Under the pieces are notes generated by a model. The model ran no database searches. It saw nothing but the letters and a program-made list of their open reading frames with translations, and was not told the DNA's origin. 64,000 nucleotides of DNA from Trochalopteron elliotii (Eukaryota; Chordata; Aves; Passeriformes; Leiothrichidae): assembly GCA_024734555.1 (NCBI GenBank), contig JANPWX010000107.1, positions 1,534,673 through 1,598,672 on the forward strand. Reading direction: 5' to 3'. Positions 49,522 through 64,000 of this stretch are shown in pieces. The position numbers were made by a program, and so were the translations under genes. The stretch's first letter is position 1, and the number at the start of each line of letters is the position of its first letter.

Positions 49522-52500
49522 CACAAACCAAACCCACAACAATAATTTCTAGACTCAAGGGCTTCAAGTTTGCATTTTGATCACTGAAAAATCCTATTAA
49601 TCATACTCTGCAAACTCTTTAGTTCCTACAGGAGAATGACACCAGCCTAGACACTGCAGTGCTCGCTGCAAAACTCAAAGCCACTTGAAATTAACCTCCT
49701 TTTATATTTGATAAAGCACTCAGTAGGAACAGGAAGCTTTCTGTCAACTAGAGCATTGGTGATAAAGTAAAGCTATTACTTCCCTGCACCTTTCCCAGAT
49801 GGAGAGTGTTCAACCAAGCACTGGAAATCTTCAGGATGGTGCTCACACTGCTTATGGTCAGACAAGTAGGAAGGATCTTCACTGCCCCTTTTTTTGACTG
49901 TTAAAGAGGATCCCCAGTTTAGGGCTTTTAGAGCACTTTCCTCAGCTGAAGATCTCACAATGTTTAGTCACAGCAACAATTTAGTGACTAATTATTTTTT
50001 TTTTTCCCCTGACAGATGAAGTTGTGTGCAAGGCTTTAAAGGAAGGGGAAAAAAACCCAGCAGGTAAAAAACTTCAGGGAACAACAACAAAAAAAAACCT
50101 TCAAAAAGTCACTGTTTTCACTAAAAGCTTTGTATTCCATTTTTTTCTCAGCAAATCTTCAAAAACTCTGCCTAATACAAAACACCAGTTCTCTTGGCCA
50201 GATTCTGGCAGGTTTGCCACCTAAGTCTACCACAGGCATCAGCAAGACCACCAGCTGAAGCCAACCTGTGAAACACGTCCCAGATAAAGCACTGGAACCC
50301 TGGGGAAGCACCTGCCTGAGGCCACATTTCCAGCCAGTCCCATCCAAGGCACCATTCAGGAGCTTGGATCCACATCTCAGGAGCAGCCAAGGCATCTACA
50401 GTGTGAAAAAGAAGCAGCTCTAGTTCAAATAACAGCTGGGATGTGGCAAAGCCCTAGGAGGCTCTCACAAAGCATTTCTGCTCACAGCCCATAAAATTAC
50501 GCTGATCTGTGACTAATGGCAGATTCCTTTGCTAAATGTAATAAATACTTTAAGAATATTACAAGCATTTCAAAAGGAGAGGAAGAGAACAAGTAATTAA
50601 AAAATGAGGAAAACAGCCATATTCTGTGCAAGATGTGAAATAATGCCACTGCTATATCCTGCCATGCAAGAGGCCAAAGTGGCTCATGAAGGGGGTCTGC
50701 TACCCAAAACTGCCCAAAATTGTCAGGGAAGCCATGTGACTGTGTGCCTTCCAGCTGGCACAGACATAGTAATAAGGTAGGCAGGAGAGATTCAGACCCT
50801 GCCATGAAGGTGGTGGGGATAATTAATTGAAGATGCAGAGCTATGAATAATATGGGGATGGTTATTCAACAATGCCATGACACTAAGATTGGGTAGGTTG
50901 TTCAGGAGAGCTGAGGTACTTTCAATAAAGGCTGGGCCCAAAATTTGCTGCTATTTAACAGGAAGATTTCTACTACTGGTGAGCATCAGGTCAGATAAAG
51001 GGAAGTGTTCATTAGTTAATAAAAAGCAGGCAAGTTTAATTACAATATTTCCCCATCTGCTTGAGAAAGATATATTTGTACAAGGATCCAAGACACCTGA
51101 CTGACTCCTCCTATGCTAGGATTGTCTCAGCATATGATGGTGGTTTTCAAAGTCATTAAAAAATATTGGACAAATACTGTCAAGTTGATAGATTCCTTGA
51201 ACTAAGAAATGAGTTCTTTTGAGAAATCCCAGCCTGAACAGTCAGATCCAGCACAGGCAGTGTATACAATGGAGATACATTTGTAGATACATTCACAGTA
51301 CAATGGGAAAGCCCCATGATCTTTCTCCTTTACACAGGAAATTATTAAAACCTGGAACAAATTAGTTCTATGTAAATTATGTAAAACCTTAAGGAATAGT
51401 CTAGAGAAAAATAAAGGAGGAAAAAAGAACACCCATTTACACGTGCTTCAGCACTGGGGCCACTGAAGTAACATTAAGTTTTATCTCTCTGAAAGGGATG
51501 GGGCCATCCAGTCCAGCAGATATTTTTGGTAGTAAAGTTTTAAAGCATTGCTGCTAAATTCACCAAGATCAAGTTTCTAAACCTGTACACCTTAGAGCTG
51601 CTATCTATCCTTAATTAACAATCAAAAATTGTAATTAACAATTTCACTCCATGAATTACACCTCGTTTTTATCTGTCGCAGATGGATTATACAGGCATCA
51701 CTCAACATTACAATTATGTATATCCTGGTAATTCAGTTTCCATCAAGATCCCTGACTGCAGCTGGTTAGTAGTACATCTCTGTAAGTGCTTGACATTGGA
51801 AGTTGGACCAATTTTGACTGGATGCAAATACTCAGGTTAAAGATCTGAAGTTTTCTCCCTTTGAACAACTTTTGATATTAATTTAGATTTGCTGTTTCTG
51901 GGAATATTTGACCAAATTCATCTCCTGGTAGGAACAGTCATCTGAATGATTATAAAAGGGACATAAACTAATGTAACTTGAGAATTCAGACAAGTATTTG
52001 GAGATTTTTTTTAATCTGAGTTTATGATATTTCTAAGAATGTTACTATTTGTCCTTGTTTGATTATGAAGTTCCATAATCTCAGAACAAAAGGAAATACA
52101 GAACAAAATATTTGTATCAACTACATTCAATAAACTAGCAAACTCAAATGGTATTTTTTCAACCTTCTGTTGATGTTTTTTGTCTTTGTTTTTTACAATG
52201 TCAACTGAAAATAAACTGTAAGTACATAAAGAATAAACAAAAGTACAATCTGCTCTTGGATATCTACAGGTGAAGTCTCCAGGCATGGGCCATGAGAGTA
52301 GAGATGCTGTAGGTTGTTCCTCAGGAGCTGAAATCAGTCTGAAAGCACTCTTTGTGCTCATTTACAGCCAGGCTATGCAAATTTACCAGTTCAGGCCAAT
52401 CATACAGGACCCTCTGCACTTTATATTGATGATACTCTTTTCTGCAGTTACATTATTGCCCTAAATAAGTGCTGATAGTTAAAGCTGCAGATGTCTATTG

Positions 52501-53700
52501 CACTGGGCAGTTTTTCTTTACGTAGGTTATTCCAGCTCTTTCCTGCCCATTGCTCCCACTAACCAGGGGTTGTGCACACCTTGCTGAAAATCTCATATCT
52601 TGCTTGAATTTACAAACAAAGGAACTAGCTATAAAGATTCAAGCCAGGCTGCCAAAAGCATTCTAGACCAGAGCCCTGAGGACAGACCCAAAACCATGAC
52701 TCTGTTCTTGTTAATTGTGGTTTGAAAATCCTGCCTAGGCTCCAGCTGCACAAGCAAGCACAGTCTCTTCACACATGACCTGAGTGCAGTGTAATGCCCA
52801 AAAGAAAAACTGGCTCAAACAGGAGCACAGCTGAGGTCAGTTGAGTTTTGTCTGCCATGAAGGTCATGAATGTGACCTTTCAATATGGTCTCTACTCAAA
52901 GTATAAGTCTGGAAGCTCATCCTTTTACAACTTTCCCCTCCTTTGCAAAGAGCATCTTGAATGTTTGTTACTCTTCCTTTGTATTTGTCCTGGGATGGCA
53001 GTTTACCAAATTCTCATCCAGTTCCTGAATAAGAACATTCACTTCTTAAATAAGAGAAATGCAGTTTCTTCTTCTCTGCAAAACACGACCAGCCACATTC
53101 AGGACAACACAGTAATGATTTCTTCTTTAAGCATAAAAACATGTAGATTTTATTCTGACCTGAAACAGCACTACTCTTCCCATTGTTTCTACTTCAGCTA
53201 GTACCTGCACTTGATATTCACAGAAAGAAACCAGAGCCCAGATACTAACTTGGTGGAAATTAACATAATTGCAACAATACTGTGTGAGCATTGTCAAATG
53301 ATGGTGGAAGATATGACCCAGTATTTCCCAACTACTTAAATGGGGGTAGAAGAGCAGCACAGCCCCTTAGAGGTAGGAGGAGGAGTCAAAGCTTTGCATG
53401 ATTCTTGACCCCTTCATCAAGCCAACATTAGAGCAGGGCTGGGGAGCTTTCAGAAACTGCCACGGTGCTTCATGGCACGTCCCTCTCTGAGCTGCAGGAG
53501 CAAGGCTCCTCTTGAACATCAGGCACTGCATCAGCTTCTGGGACTCAACAGAGAATTTGGCAAAGCTTGGCCTATCCAAAGGCCATGGACAAACAGTACA
53601 AAGCCTCTGCCTAAGGCCCACCTAAAACTGGTGCCTAAAACTCCAGACATTTTCACAGTTCAACTGAAGAGTTTATGTAGAGCCATGTGTTCATTAAGAA
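49522..53700. other. Unique noncoding DNA
   Basis: Frames up to 117 codons (52848-53201 plus) have no recognised domain. A T-run before CCCCTGACAG at about 49993-50015 looks like a 3' splice site by chance; see the rejected list. Confidence 0.5.
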
Positions 53701-56700
53701 TTATCAGCTCTATTAAGGAATACATAACATGAAGAGATTTGTGTTACCACCAAATTAAAACAGTAAAAGAGTTAACAATTTAATCTTTCACTGTGAGTTT
53801 ATATAAATCAAAAGCAATGCCCAGATTTCCCATCAAGACCCACTGGTACTATCAGTTCATGCTTCAAGTAATGATTACAGAATAGGAATCTCCTTCAACT
53901 TAAAAACACACAAAGTGTTGAGTATTCACTCTGAAAATAAACAAGGCCTCTTAAGAAGAACCATTTGGAAGCTGAGCTATAGTCATGGCTGAAAACATAG
54001 CCCACTATATTCAGCAAAATGTTAGGAAATGATGGAACTGACACCAAAGAAGGCTTCAAGCATCAGTACCTTGTAATCTAAAAGTCTCTCATACATTTTC
54101 TATGTAGCCTCCCATGGGCAGCTCTGGCTCTTTCTCTCCTCCTCTCTTCCTTCTGCAATTTTGGCTCACTCCTTCCTGTCCCCAGCAGAGCCACCTAACC
54201 CTTTCTGTCCCTTACAGGACCTCTTGTCCCTTTCTCCTCACAGCAGACTCCAACTGACCCTCTCCCAGCTCACTCACTCTTTTATCACACCCACAGCTGT
54301 GAGGGCAAGGCTGTTCCCACTCTTTGGTAATTAACACAACTCCAATGTATCAGAGGGCAAGAATGCCCTCAGCACTATCCTTATCATCCCACAAGGAAAG
54401 CTCTCACTTCCTTATCAAACAGGACATAGTCTTATCTGTACCTTGACAGTGGTGTAACCTTCACTTGACATTTCGACCTGGCAGTAGCCAAGTGGAGCAC
54501 ATGAGCTTCAAGAAACTCCATCTTTCAGAGTTTGAACAGCAGACTGGACTTCTTGTAAGACTTCAGCTGCAAAGTGTTAATGATACCATCATTGCATATG
54601 CCATTATTGGGACTGCAGAATACTCAATTAGTTCTTTTTTTTCCCCCTTTTCTTTAATGGCATTACAGTATGATTAGTAACACAGACATCCCCACTGGCT
54701 GCATAGATTCCACTTATGCTACATGAAAACCAGAAAATTTGTAACATAAAATCTGGCATTAGTAACAAACTGGTGAAGCTCATTAAAAAAAAAAGAGAGA
54801 GAAACCTATAACCATTAAAAGACCATTAAGCAGCATTGTCATTTTGTAAAGCTAAATAGCCCACAGTAATCAAAAGCATATGAACCCCAGCTGGGTTACC
54901 CAGCAAATTGTTTCAATTTAAGGGGGAGAATTCATCAAGAAAGATGGTTCCTAGCATTGGGTTGATTTTTCTCCTTCAGTTGTTGGCTCCGTGTCCTATT
55001 ATAAATTACAGTGATTGATGCACCTTGCAGACAAAGTTGAAGAGTGACCAGAATAGCCAGAACATCTGCTCAGTGCAAGGCAGTGCTAATGTGGAACCTC
55101 TGCAGAAAGTGGTCACTCATGGTTATTATCCCACTACTGCCAGCCAGACACACCACAAGCAACTTCTTTGCCATTTCCTTCATCACCCAAGTTGCACAAG
55201 GGCTGTGAATTGGCTTTTCCCATCCCTGCTGCCTGAGGAAAATGAGAGAAGTCATTTTCATTGCAGTTTGTGATGAAGAATCATTCACTAACGGGTTGTC
55301 AACCAAGGAAAACAAAACAGCACTAAACAAAACAGGGTGAGTCTCTGGTGATTTTAACTACCATGCAACTCCTCTTCCAGTGCAGAGATAGAGCCACATT
55401 TTTCCTGAATATTTAAGCAATACCTGTAACTCTCTGTTTGGAGCAAGGCACCAGAGGAAACAATATTTTCTAACTATGGTCCCCCCTTACAGTAACTTGA
55501 CATGACATACTGACAAGCAAGAAAAAAAATAGAAATTAAATAGGGCAGGCATAAGTTAAGCAGAAACAACTACTTGCAAAAGAGTGGTGGCCTCACATCT
55601 TCAGAGAGGCACTAGAGGACATGCTAATGTTCCTGGGAACAAAAGGAATACTTTTTATTGGGATTAAGTACACTGAAATTTATCTTCTAGGATACCTGAG
55701 ACAATCTTTCTATATCCATAGAGACCTTATACCTATAGCTAGGTCTTAGCTGCATACTGGGTTCAGTTTTGAACCTTGACTCTAAAGAAAGTTGTCATCC
55801 AACAGGAGAGATGGGCACACCTTTGGGATTATTTGGTCTAAAGTGCATAAAACTCAGCGGAGATGGGAAAACATTTTGAAGTCTTTGGTAGGTTACTGTA
55901 AATAAAAAGGAGTCGTTTTTCATTGTATCTTTGGAGCCAGGAAGCAACCTTTATACTGCAGGAAGAAAATTCCAGGCTGGCATTGACAGTAATAATAATA
56001 GCAAAATTCAAGAGCAGAAAACCCAGGAAAGCTAGAGGGCAGCTGCTCCTGGAAATCTTTCAAGAAGAGGTCAGACAGACATGCCAGGTGTCACACAGTT
56101 TTTGGCAATCATGTTCTGAGGTAAGGAGACACATAGACAATTTCCTGAACTGCTGCCCACCACTGCTTACCAGTTTAGACTGCAGTCATTCAGAGAAAAT
56201 AAATACAGAAAGCACTTTTGAAATATTCTTTCCTCCTTCCCCACGATATATCACATGAAGTGGCTTTCAACTTTAATCTGAGTGTTGGCCAAAATTTAAG
56301 ATTTTATTTGAACTGAACTGTCATCCTCCTTCCACAGGATGAAGCCAAGACTATTTGTGGTATAAAACAAATCCTACAGCCAAATTAGACCTCCAGCACA
56401 CAGATTCTAGATCTGCAAATGTGATGCAAGTCTGTGCATAAATCACTCTGCTGGACTTACAGAAAGGCCTTGGTATCTTTGCAAGACTGGGGACGTGATT
56501 TCTGCTTCCTCTAACAGCACACAAATGGGTTTCCCAAACTCATTTGAATTCTGTACATAATCAGGATATAGCCCACAGCTCCATTGATTTGTGAGTTTTA
56601 TGTTCCATGGTTGAATTTATCCCTAGGGGTTTGTCACCTAATTCATTGAACAAGCAGAGATTTTAAGATAAATCTGGGAAAAAATACAGAAGAAAATAAA

Positions 56701-58689
56701 ACTGCTATCTTAATGAATAAGGAGAAAATACTAGCAGTGGAAAGTGGAACAAGCAAAGAAGAACAGACTAAAAAGATAAAATATTCTCAAAAAATTTTTG
56801 AAAAGAATAATCAGACAGAAATTTTACATGGGCATCTTAATACAAACAGGGCTGATGTAAAGGGATTATTTAAACAAGTCCAGAGAAGTTATCACCAGTT
56901 AATGATGAGTTTGTTAGCTTACAGGCTGTTAACACTCAAACAAACTGGTCATTAAATGTGGTTACTACTTATTTTAATGGAAATTTACTAGAACATTTAT
57001 TTAAAGCTTTAATGGGAGGGAGAGTCACAGCATGCACACATGGAGTCCCACAAATCCAAGCAGATTTGCCTGGATTTGAAACAAAAAAGAGAAACAAATA
57101 TTTCACAGCATAGTGCCCACCTCTCCTCTAGCAATAGGATATTAAGCAAGTTTGGATTCTCTGAAAAAGCTTCATATCTAATAAAAACCACTTGAATCTT
57201 CATTACTTTGTAGTGTCATTATGGTAAGTGGTTCTGATCTGTGTCCTTTAGAAGCCCATTGCAAATCTCATTATTATTACACAGAAGTTTGCTAAAGCTC
57301 TTCACGTCATCTCTCATGCACCTTCACCCTCCCTTGGAGTTTAGTGGAAGAAAAAGAGGAAAAAATAAAAACAGAAATAGCAATAAATTAAAGGGGAAAG
57401 AGAAGTAATAAAACTTCAGGTTTTTTAGTTCATTATCATGATAAGCTAAAATATAGCTAGTTGCTTGGGGGAAAAAAAATGGAATTGATACCTAATGTGA
57501 GACTCTAGTATACACTGACAATGACAACTATGTAGTTATAAGAAGAGAAAGTACAGTCCACTGGGAAGAAAAAAAAAAAAGAAAAAAGCATTGTAGTAGA
57601 CCTGGAGGGACAATTATACTCCTACCTCTGTAACTGACTGACCACAAATTACTTCATCCTCTGCAGCATCCTCCCCTGTCATTTTGCCTGTTTAATTTGT
57701 CTTTCCCTACGCAGAGGGTAGTACTGATGTGCCTAAATTCTTCACACAGCTTCCTCTGTTCTCCTGGTTACAGAGAAAACAGGTCAGAGTAAGAGAAGTG
57801 ATCTACTGCAAACTGCAGAGAGGTCAAAAAAGGATACAAAAGAGGGTTTGGAAGCAGTAAGAATTATCAGAAAAAATCTGTTGCACATAACACCCCTAAA
57901 AGTCAACAAATCACTAACCCCACTAGTCAGAGGGACTCACAGATTTACCTTCAATGAGAAGGAAGAAATCAAAAGAGGTTTTAACATCCATTAAATGCTT
58001 CCTCAGTGAGTAAAAACACAGGACCTCCAAAAGCTCAGAGAAGTTTCCAAGCAGATTATATGGTAAGTGTCCACCTCCCAAACACAGCTTTTTCAGCTAT
58101 ATAACTTCCAGTATCTTTCCTGGTTAACAGGAAAGAAGATGGAAGGGGAAGAATCTTATCAGAAGGTGTGAAAGGCAAATATTTCCAATGTGGCCACACA
58201 TTTATTGAGTTGGGTCTGGTTTTCAGCAGAGCTGAGCATCCACAGCTCTAATTAAAGTGCCAGTTAACTCTGGGCACTCATGACTGACATGAGGCTGTCA
58301 GGGAGGACAGGAGCTGATTACTGGTCATGCTCAAGCCTTGTGCAGCTCTTCAGAAATCTCTGGCTGGAGCTGAGAAGTGAACTGAGGTGTCAGAACTGAG
58401 AACCAGCGCCAGGAGCCTGCAGTGCTTCAGCCTGAAAAAAAAATTATTTTTCTTATCTTCCCATTTCTGTGATTTGCTCTTTGTCTTTCAAATATTTCTC
58501 ACTTTTCAACCTCCCGGGATCTGACAGGCTCCTGTCTAAAGGCTCACATGTGCCAGACCCATTGTTAATATAATTTCACAAGATATTAGGATTTCAGATG
58601 CATCTCCCTTGCCTTGTTTGCAAGAGCTTTTCAACAAAAGACTATGGACATGTCTAAACTCCTAATATTTGCTGTGATAATACCATTTA
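53701..58689. other. Unique noncoding DNA
   Basis: The 111-codon frame at 55923-56258 and the 80-codon frame at 56713-56955 (both plus) show no recognisable domain. There are several A-runs (about 54785, 57568) and no named repeat. Confidence 0.5.
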
Positions 58690-58835
58690 AAGGCAAGTGG
58701 GTTGGGGATGGCAGAGAATAACTGATATTTTCATTTAGCTGCTGATGTGACTGGGATTTAGAGAACAATCTGATTGATGTCTCGGCTTCGTTTAAAATAA
58801 AATAATTAGGCTACTAAAAATCTGGAAAGTATATT
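58690..58835. other. Candidate conserved noncoding element (by inspection only)
   Basis: Complex sequence with CATTTAGCTGCTGATG, CAATCTGATTGATGTC and AAAATAATTAGGC, PBX/homeodomain-like words in 145 bp. This is inference from appearance only. Confidence 0.17.
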
Positions 58836-61800
58836 TTCATTTTAACTGGTCTGTGTGCTCAGCCCAGGCTCCAAGAAAGGACATGGAACGTTACAGGAAT
58901 GGAAATGAGGGATTGGAGTAGGAGAAATGATATACTGTAGATTAGAGGCAGACGAGGAAAGGATATGAAAAAGGGCCTGGCAGAATTAAAATAATCAGGA
59001 ACTAAGAAGAAAAACCAAGAGTTCAAAAAAAAGATGTAGAGCATTCCATTAATCATCATTGTGGGAGGTAACAGAGGGTGGACAACAATATGAAAAGAGG
59101 ACTGAAGAAGTACAACTAAGAGACAGAAAGGTGTAGATATGAATAAAACAGGTATAAAAACCTTTTTTTTTTTTTTTTTTGCTCCTGTTTCTAATAGCAC
59201 TCTGGTCACTGCCTAGTGGGAACAATGAAATATTGGCTAAGGGAACAGAAGGCTCCCAGCTGGATGAAAAAGTTGTAAGATCAGACCTACAAATATATGC
59301 ACAACTTAAGCATCTTAAAGCCCCAAATAAACGCACTTTTAAGGTATTTTGATCCTTTGCATCACTCTATCACAGGACAAAGGCAGTTAAAACGTTGGAC
59401 AGAAAAAAAAAGCCTAAGGAATTTTGGGTTTGGTCTCTTAATTTTGTGAAAATTCAGGCATATATCTCAGAAACAGAATCACATGCACCAGCTGGACAGT
59501 CCTAATTATACAAATACACAGGCTCTGACAGCAAGAAATGCAGCACAGTGCACTTTTTTGAGACAAAAACAAAAAGCCTTTTTGTTTATGTGAAGCCAAG
59601 ACATTTCTTTACATCTGCACACACGTGGACCACAAGAACAGAGCTAAAAAAGTTAATCATGGAGATCAAGCCAGGAGTAGAGAGAGAGAGAGTGATAATG
59701 CCCACTCCAATGGCAAACAGGATTGAAATGCAATATAAAGTTTCCAGAAGCCAGGAATCTCAGCCAATGAACTGAAAACAAACTTGAAACAAAAATCAAA
59801 TAATATCTCCTTTGGATCTTTACCATCCCTCCCACAGTGTGAAAGCCTCATCTGACTCTGACAAGAAAGGGACTAAACACTCCTTCTCCCCTGTAGTGAT
59901 TACTCCATATAACTCAGGTTCATGGCTGTGTGGTCTTTCACACCTACATTCCTCTGGAAGCCAGTCACCCATAAAATACACTATATGAGCTGCACTATAT
60001 TAGCTGGAGAAAAATGAGGCTCTCAAAATCTGAGAGAAAGCTGGAAGAAATTTAGTCTAAGCGAATATTGCATACCCAAGGGACAGAGGTACTTGGAAGA
60101 AAATCCTGTTAAAAACAGATTGTTTTCCCCCTCTTCAGAGTCGTAACTCTTTTTTTTTCCCTCCCTTTCCTCAGTTTTTTTTTTTCTTTTTTTTTTCACT
60201 CTAATTTAAAATAAGTTTGTCATCCCCCCAACCACCTCTTTCTCAGCACAGAGAGGATATTTTTGGAACATATTGTCTTGTGTAACAGATACACTGAAGT
60301 GGTCTGGAACAGCTTTTCTGTTCTCACCATCAGTGAAAGAAACTGTATTTGGGGGTACTTGTGTCTGGGTGCTATTCTACAAAAAGGTAAAGACCAACTA
60401 GGAAAAAAAACCCTAGATTTAAAAAAAAAACAACAGAAAAAAACCCACACACCCCAAAAAAAACGTCCCAGAATTCACAAGAATAATGCTAAATATAAGG
60501 CCAGAAAACATGTGGCAAAAATATAGGTGACAACTCTTGGCCTTGTAGCTTGATTTTTTGTTATAGCTACCTTTCTCTGGATACTAACAAAATGAGAGTT
60601 TCCAAAGGATAGGAGGAGGAAATCTGTGCACCTTATAGTCTCCATTAATTTGTTACCAGCACATCTACCCTGTCCAACCTTACAACTGCACTAAGCACAG
60701 AATAAGACAGTTTTTTCATCGAGTTCTCCAAATTTCTGCACTAAATAACCTTTTTGTGGTCTCTGCCACTAATAAAACTAGGTTCATTAGCTGAAAGGAA
60801 TTGTAAAATAAAACAGGGATTAATGACAATGCTTCCCCTTTTGCTCCTACCTGATGCCCACATTGTTAATCAATTATTGGTGTTCATGGATGTTCCTCAT
60901 ACAAGACAAATGAAAATCCACTTCCTCTCCGGCCTAACATATTTTGACTTTTCACACTCTTGATAGCTCAGAAAACTGTACAGGAGGTACATCAGGAAAA
61001 TTCACAATAAAAGTAAATACCACCCTCTTCACACTAAAAATAAACACTTTTGTCTCCTATTGGCTAACCATTAATGGTGCATAAAAAATAAGTGATTAGG
61101 ACCCTGAGAGCTGGCATGGCTCAAATACCAGATATTGATGAACCACGTTGGAATGGAAATCAGATGAAAAGTATTCTTGTAGTGGCACTTTAACCTAACT
61201 GTTGACAGATGGAGAATAGAAGCAACATAAATGCTCTCTTTTTGTGTCAGCACTATAAAAACGTCTGACTAGCCCATGAAAGATGGAGATGAAAGCTTAG
61301 GCAGCCATTAGAAACTGTGCCTCACCTCAAGCAATAACTCATTCCCATGGTATTATGAAAATGGTTTTATTGCAGAGGGTTACTTCTCCCCCTTCTACAA
61401 AAACTGCTGCTTATCAGCAGTGCAGAAACAAAAACAAACTCCCAATCTTTTAAATTCTCCTATGCAATCTCCTTCCCAATGGTCAGGAATTTCATAAAAT
61501 TTATCATTTGATTACGCCAGTTTGCATTGCCTTTCTGAAACTGACACCATTATCTGAAATACAGCACTTTCAAGTGTCCTGCCATTAGTTCACAGCAGCT
61601 TAGTTGCCTGTTGCATTTATTTGAGTATTAATGTTCTTCCAAAGTGACTTGATGGGAATCCAAATCTTTTGGCAGACTGGGAGTGGAAATCAAGTGGAGA
61701 TAAGGGCAGGAAGAAATTCAGAAGTCCAATTAGGGGATTGTGTTTGGGATTAGTTTTGTTGGAATTTGTTTGGGGGGGTATTTTTTGGAGAGGTCTTTTT

Positions 61801-64000
61801 ATGCACAATGCATTTTGGTTACAGCTTGTTTCCAAGCAGTCAAGCTCCATTAGAGAACAAAACAGATCCAGGTGTGTTTTAAAGTTAAACAAAATCCAAA
61901 GTATGCATGATGTCCATCATCAACACAACTGGAAGTTAGGCCAGTACATCCTGAAGGGATTACAGGTTCTCTAAGGCACAGGAATTTAACCTGAGAAGTA
62001 AAAGTTTAGAGTCAGTGCAAGGCAGCAGAAGGTGTGTCCATATCAGACCTTGCAGTCTCCTCATCATCCCAGTGCCCTGCAGGATGTGCAGCTGACATAA
62101 CACAGCAGCTTTATCCACACACTCCAAAGACACTTTTTTTTGGCAGCAGGTTTCAGGAATCCCTCTACAAACCTATCCTGATGGACTAGCCAAATCTCAT
62201 GGGATGAAAAGAATGCAGCCTCACTTGGTTAAAATATATTTTTATTTTTGCTTTCTTCAATGTTTTAGGAATCTGCACAGGCAAAAAAAAAAAGTCTAGG
62301 CAAGTTTGGCTACAAATGGTGCTTGACAGCATGTTGTCTAGGCCAATAAGGCTATTCCCTACAGTTTTTTCATCAGTCATATACAGGTGTGTGAATGTGT
62401 GCTCGTAAAGAAGGGGAGACAGTGGCAGAAATAGGGAGCAACAACTCTGCCAAGTAACTCCAAATCACAAAATGAATAAAAAACAAACTTGGAACAGGCC
62501 TGACAGACAGAGAGAACATATTTTCTCAGACTCAAAGGAAACACTAAATGACAATTTTATGACTGTGGTAATTTTTCAAGTGACATAATACAAGAGGGTA
62601 TTGTGGGCTCCCATGAAACATTTAATGCTCCAACTACACAGGGAAAAGAATGGCTGGAATAGCTCCTCAGCCTCTGGTGGGACTCAGCCCTTTGCTGCTC
62701 AGACACTGATGTGAATATCTGCAAGAAAATGTTGATTCTGCACCTTAGGAGGATACTTCTGAAAAGCAAATCCACGTTTCCTTCAAGGTATTTCTAGTAT
62801 CACACTGAGATTTCCCAGAAAGAGGGTCTCATTCCCCAGATTGTACATGTTGGACAAGCCATGTGTTCCAATGGCTGCATGGAGACACTTGCACAGTAAC
62901 TTAGCTTAATTTTTTCTTAACCACTGATGTTTTTACCCAGAAGAGTAGCAGTAGTTGCATTTCATGTTTGGGAGGCCTCATTCTCATCGCATGCTCAGCC
63001 ACAGGACCCATCCACCCTCTTAATTTTGATTATACAGCTCTGAGCTAGATTTTCCTCAAGCTATATTTTGGCCAGCCACGTGGCTTTTGAGTGTTCTTCA
63101 CAGAGAAAGGGGGTTCATAATCCTGTAGTATCTGCACTCAGGTGTATTTACAAAAGAGCTTAGACAACACCACTCTAGTACTCTGTGTCTTGGTGAGGAA
63201 GCTGAGCACCTGCCTTGGAGCACAACTATTTGCTCCAAAACCATATGGCCAGCCAAGCTAATCACTCAGCTGTGTATTTACTGCTGCAGAAATACATACT
63301 CAGAGACCATTTACAGAAAAATGTCACTTGCTGCAGGTACAAATGCTCAGCTTGGTTAAACCACATCCTATCCCCCCTTTTCATCCAAGCCTTATCAAAT
63401 CTCAACATCCAAAGGCTGTTCTAAGGGACAAAGTTTTTCAGGGAGAAGAGAAAATATATTTTCATTTTCTATCCATCCTAGGGTAGCAGTTGGTTTGAGT
63501 TCAGCCAGGTGACATTAGTGAAGTCCTACATGCTGAAACATTTATTTAAATCAGGAGGGACTTACACACTCAGCATTTGCTGAGTCTGGTATTTAAAAGA
63601 GAGCTTTGCAGAGATATTAGTCACACACACAGGTTGTGCATTTTAAATTTAAAATGACAGACTGTGTCTCATGTTGAAAACTTTGCTACCTTGTTGTAAT
63701 GTTCATGCAGAAGTTTTTTTTAAAATGTGTTTGATTTGCATAACACCATTATGAGTTACACTGTTGCAGACTCCTTTAATAACAATGGGGTGCTGTGGAT
63801 TGACATGATCGCTTATTATGGCTTCAAATAATATGTAAATAACATTTAAATGGCTTCTCTCAGAGCCATTACTGTCAGTCAAATAAATACCTGTATTTTG
63901 GCTTCTCATTTTTATGTCCTTAACAGACATTAAGAAATAAAAAAAAAAAGCAACTTATACACAAAACCTGTAACAAACAGCTATTTTGCTAACAATCTAG
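58836..64000. other. Noncoding right end with homopolymer-rich tracts
   Basis: Contains an 18-base T-run at 59163-59180, a T-rich tract at about 60150-60198 and an A-rich tract at about 60401-60466. Open frames (up to 116 codons, 58859-59209 minus) are partly produced by these runs and match no known protein. No CR1 or LTR is recognised here. Confidence 0.55.

Noticed and set aside
50016..50063. 48-bp open block with a T-rich CCCCTGACAG acceptor-like start and a CAG/GTAAAA donor-like end
   Set aside because: Only one frame is open and it is very short. The peptide matches no family I recognise, and acceptor/donor-like words are frequent in T- and A-rich DNA.
1..64000. CRISPR arrays, tRNA/rRNA genes, bacterial operons or phage modules
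   Set aside because: No regularly spaced direct repeats, no tRNA-like cloverleaf sequence and no prokaryotic gene organisation were seen; the content is vertebrate.

Overview
This window looks like noncoding avian nuclear DNA, either an intergenic gene desert or the inside of a very long intron. The bird assignment rests on two 3'-end fragments of CR1 LINEs, the dominant interspersed repeat of birds, and on several solo-LTR-type elements of avian endogenous retrovirus style, some of which resemble songbird families (recalled, not searched). There are no Alu, L1 or B-type repeats. The sequence is AT-rich, has no CpG island, and its open reading frames are all short (longest 154 codons). I recognise no protein family, no tRNA or rRNA, no CRISPR and no operon-like organisation.

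Layout. Bases 1-6300 are the repeat-richest left part: an AT microsatellite, a 601-bp solo LTR with 8-bp terminal inverted repeats and a 5-bp target duplication, a perfect 41-bp tandem duplication, a minus-strand CR1 fragment, a second LTR near 5.4 kb, and an arm of an old hairpin element near 6.2 kb. From 6.3 to 19.6 kb the DNA is mostly unique, with an AT-rich tract near 13.9 kb and two copies of a 45-bp sequence 1.85 kb apart. A plus-strand CR1 fragment lies at about 19.6-20.3 kb. Between 26.9 and 28.1 kb three LTR-type pieces lie end to end. A cluster of palindromic, MITE-like ancient repeats sits at 31.05-31.57 kb, with related arms near 33.2 and 41.0 kb. From 35 to 64 kb the sequence is largely unique, broken only by A-rich, T-rich and AT tracts and small duplications.

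No gene network can be described, because no genes are visible. Six stretches have a composition and motif content that might mark conserved regulatory elements, for example a cluster of four GATA sites beside an E-box near 29.4 kb and a homeodomain-core-rich segment near 18.5 kb. Without an alignment these remain weak inferences. Family resemblances for repeats come from recalled consensus patterns, not from a database search.
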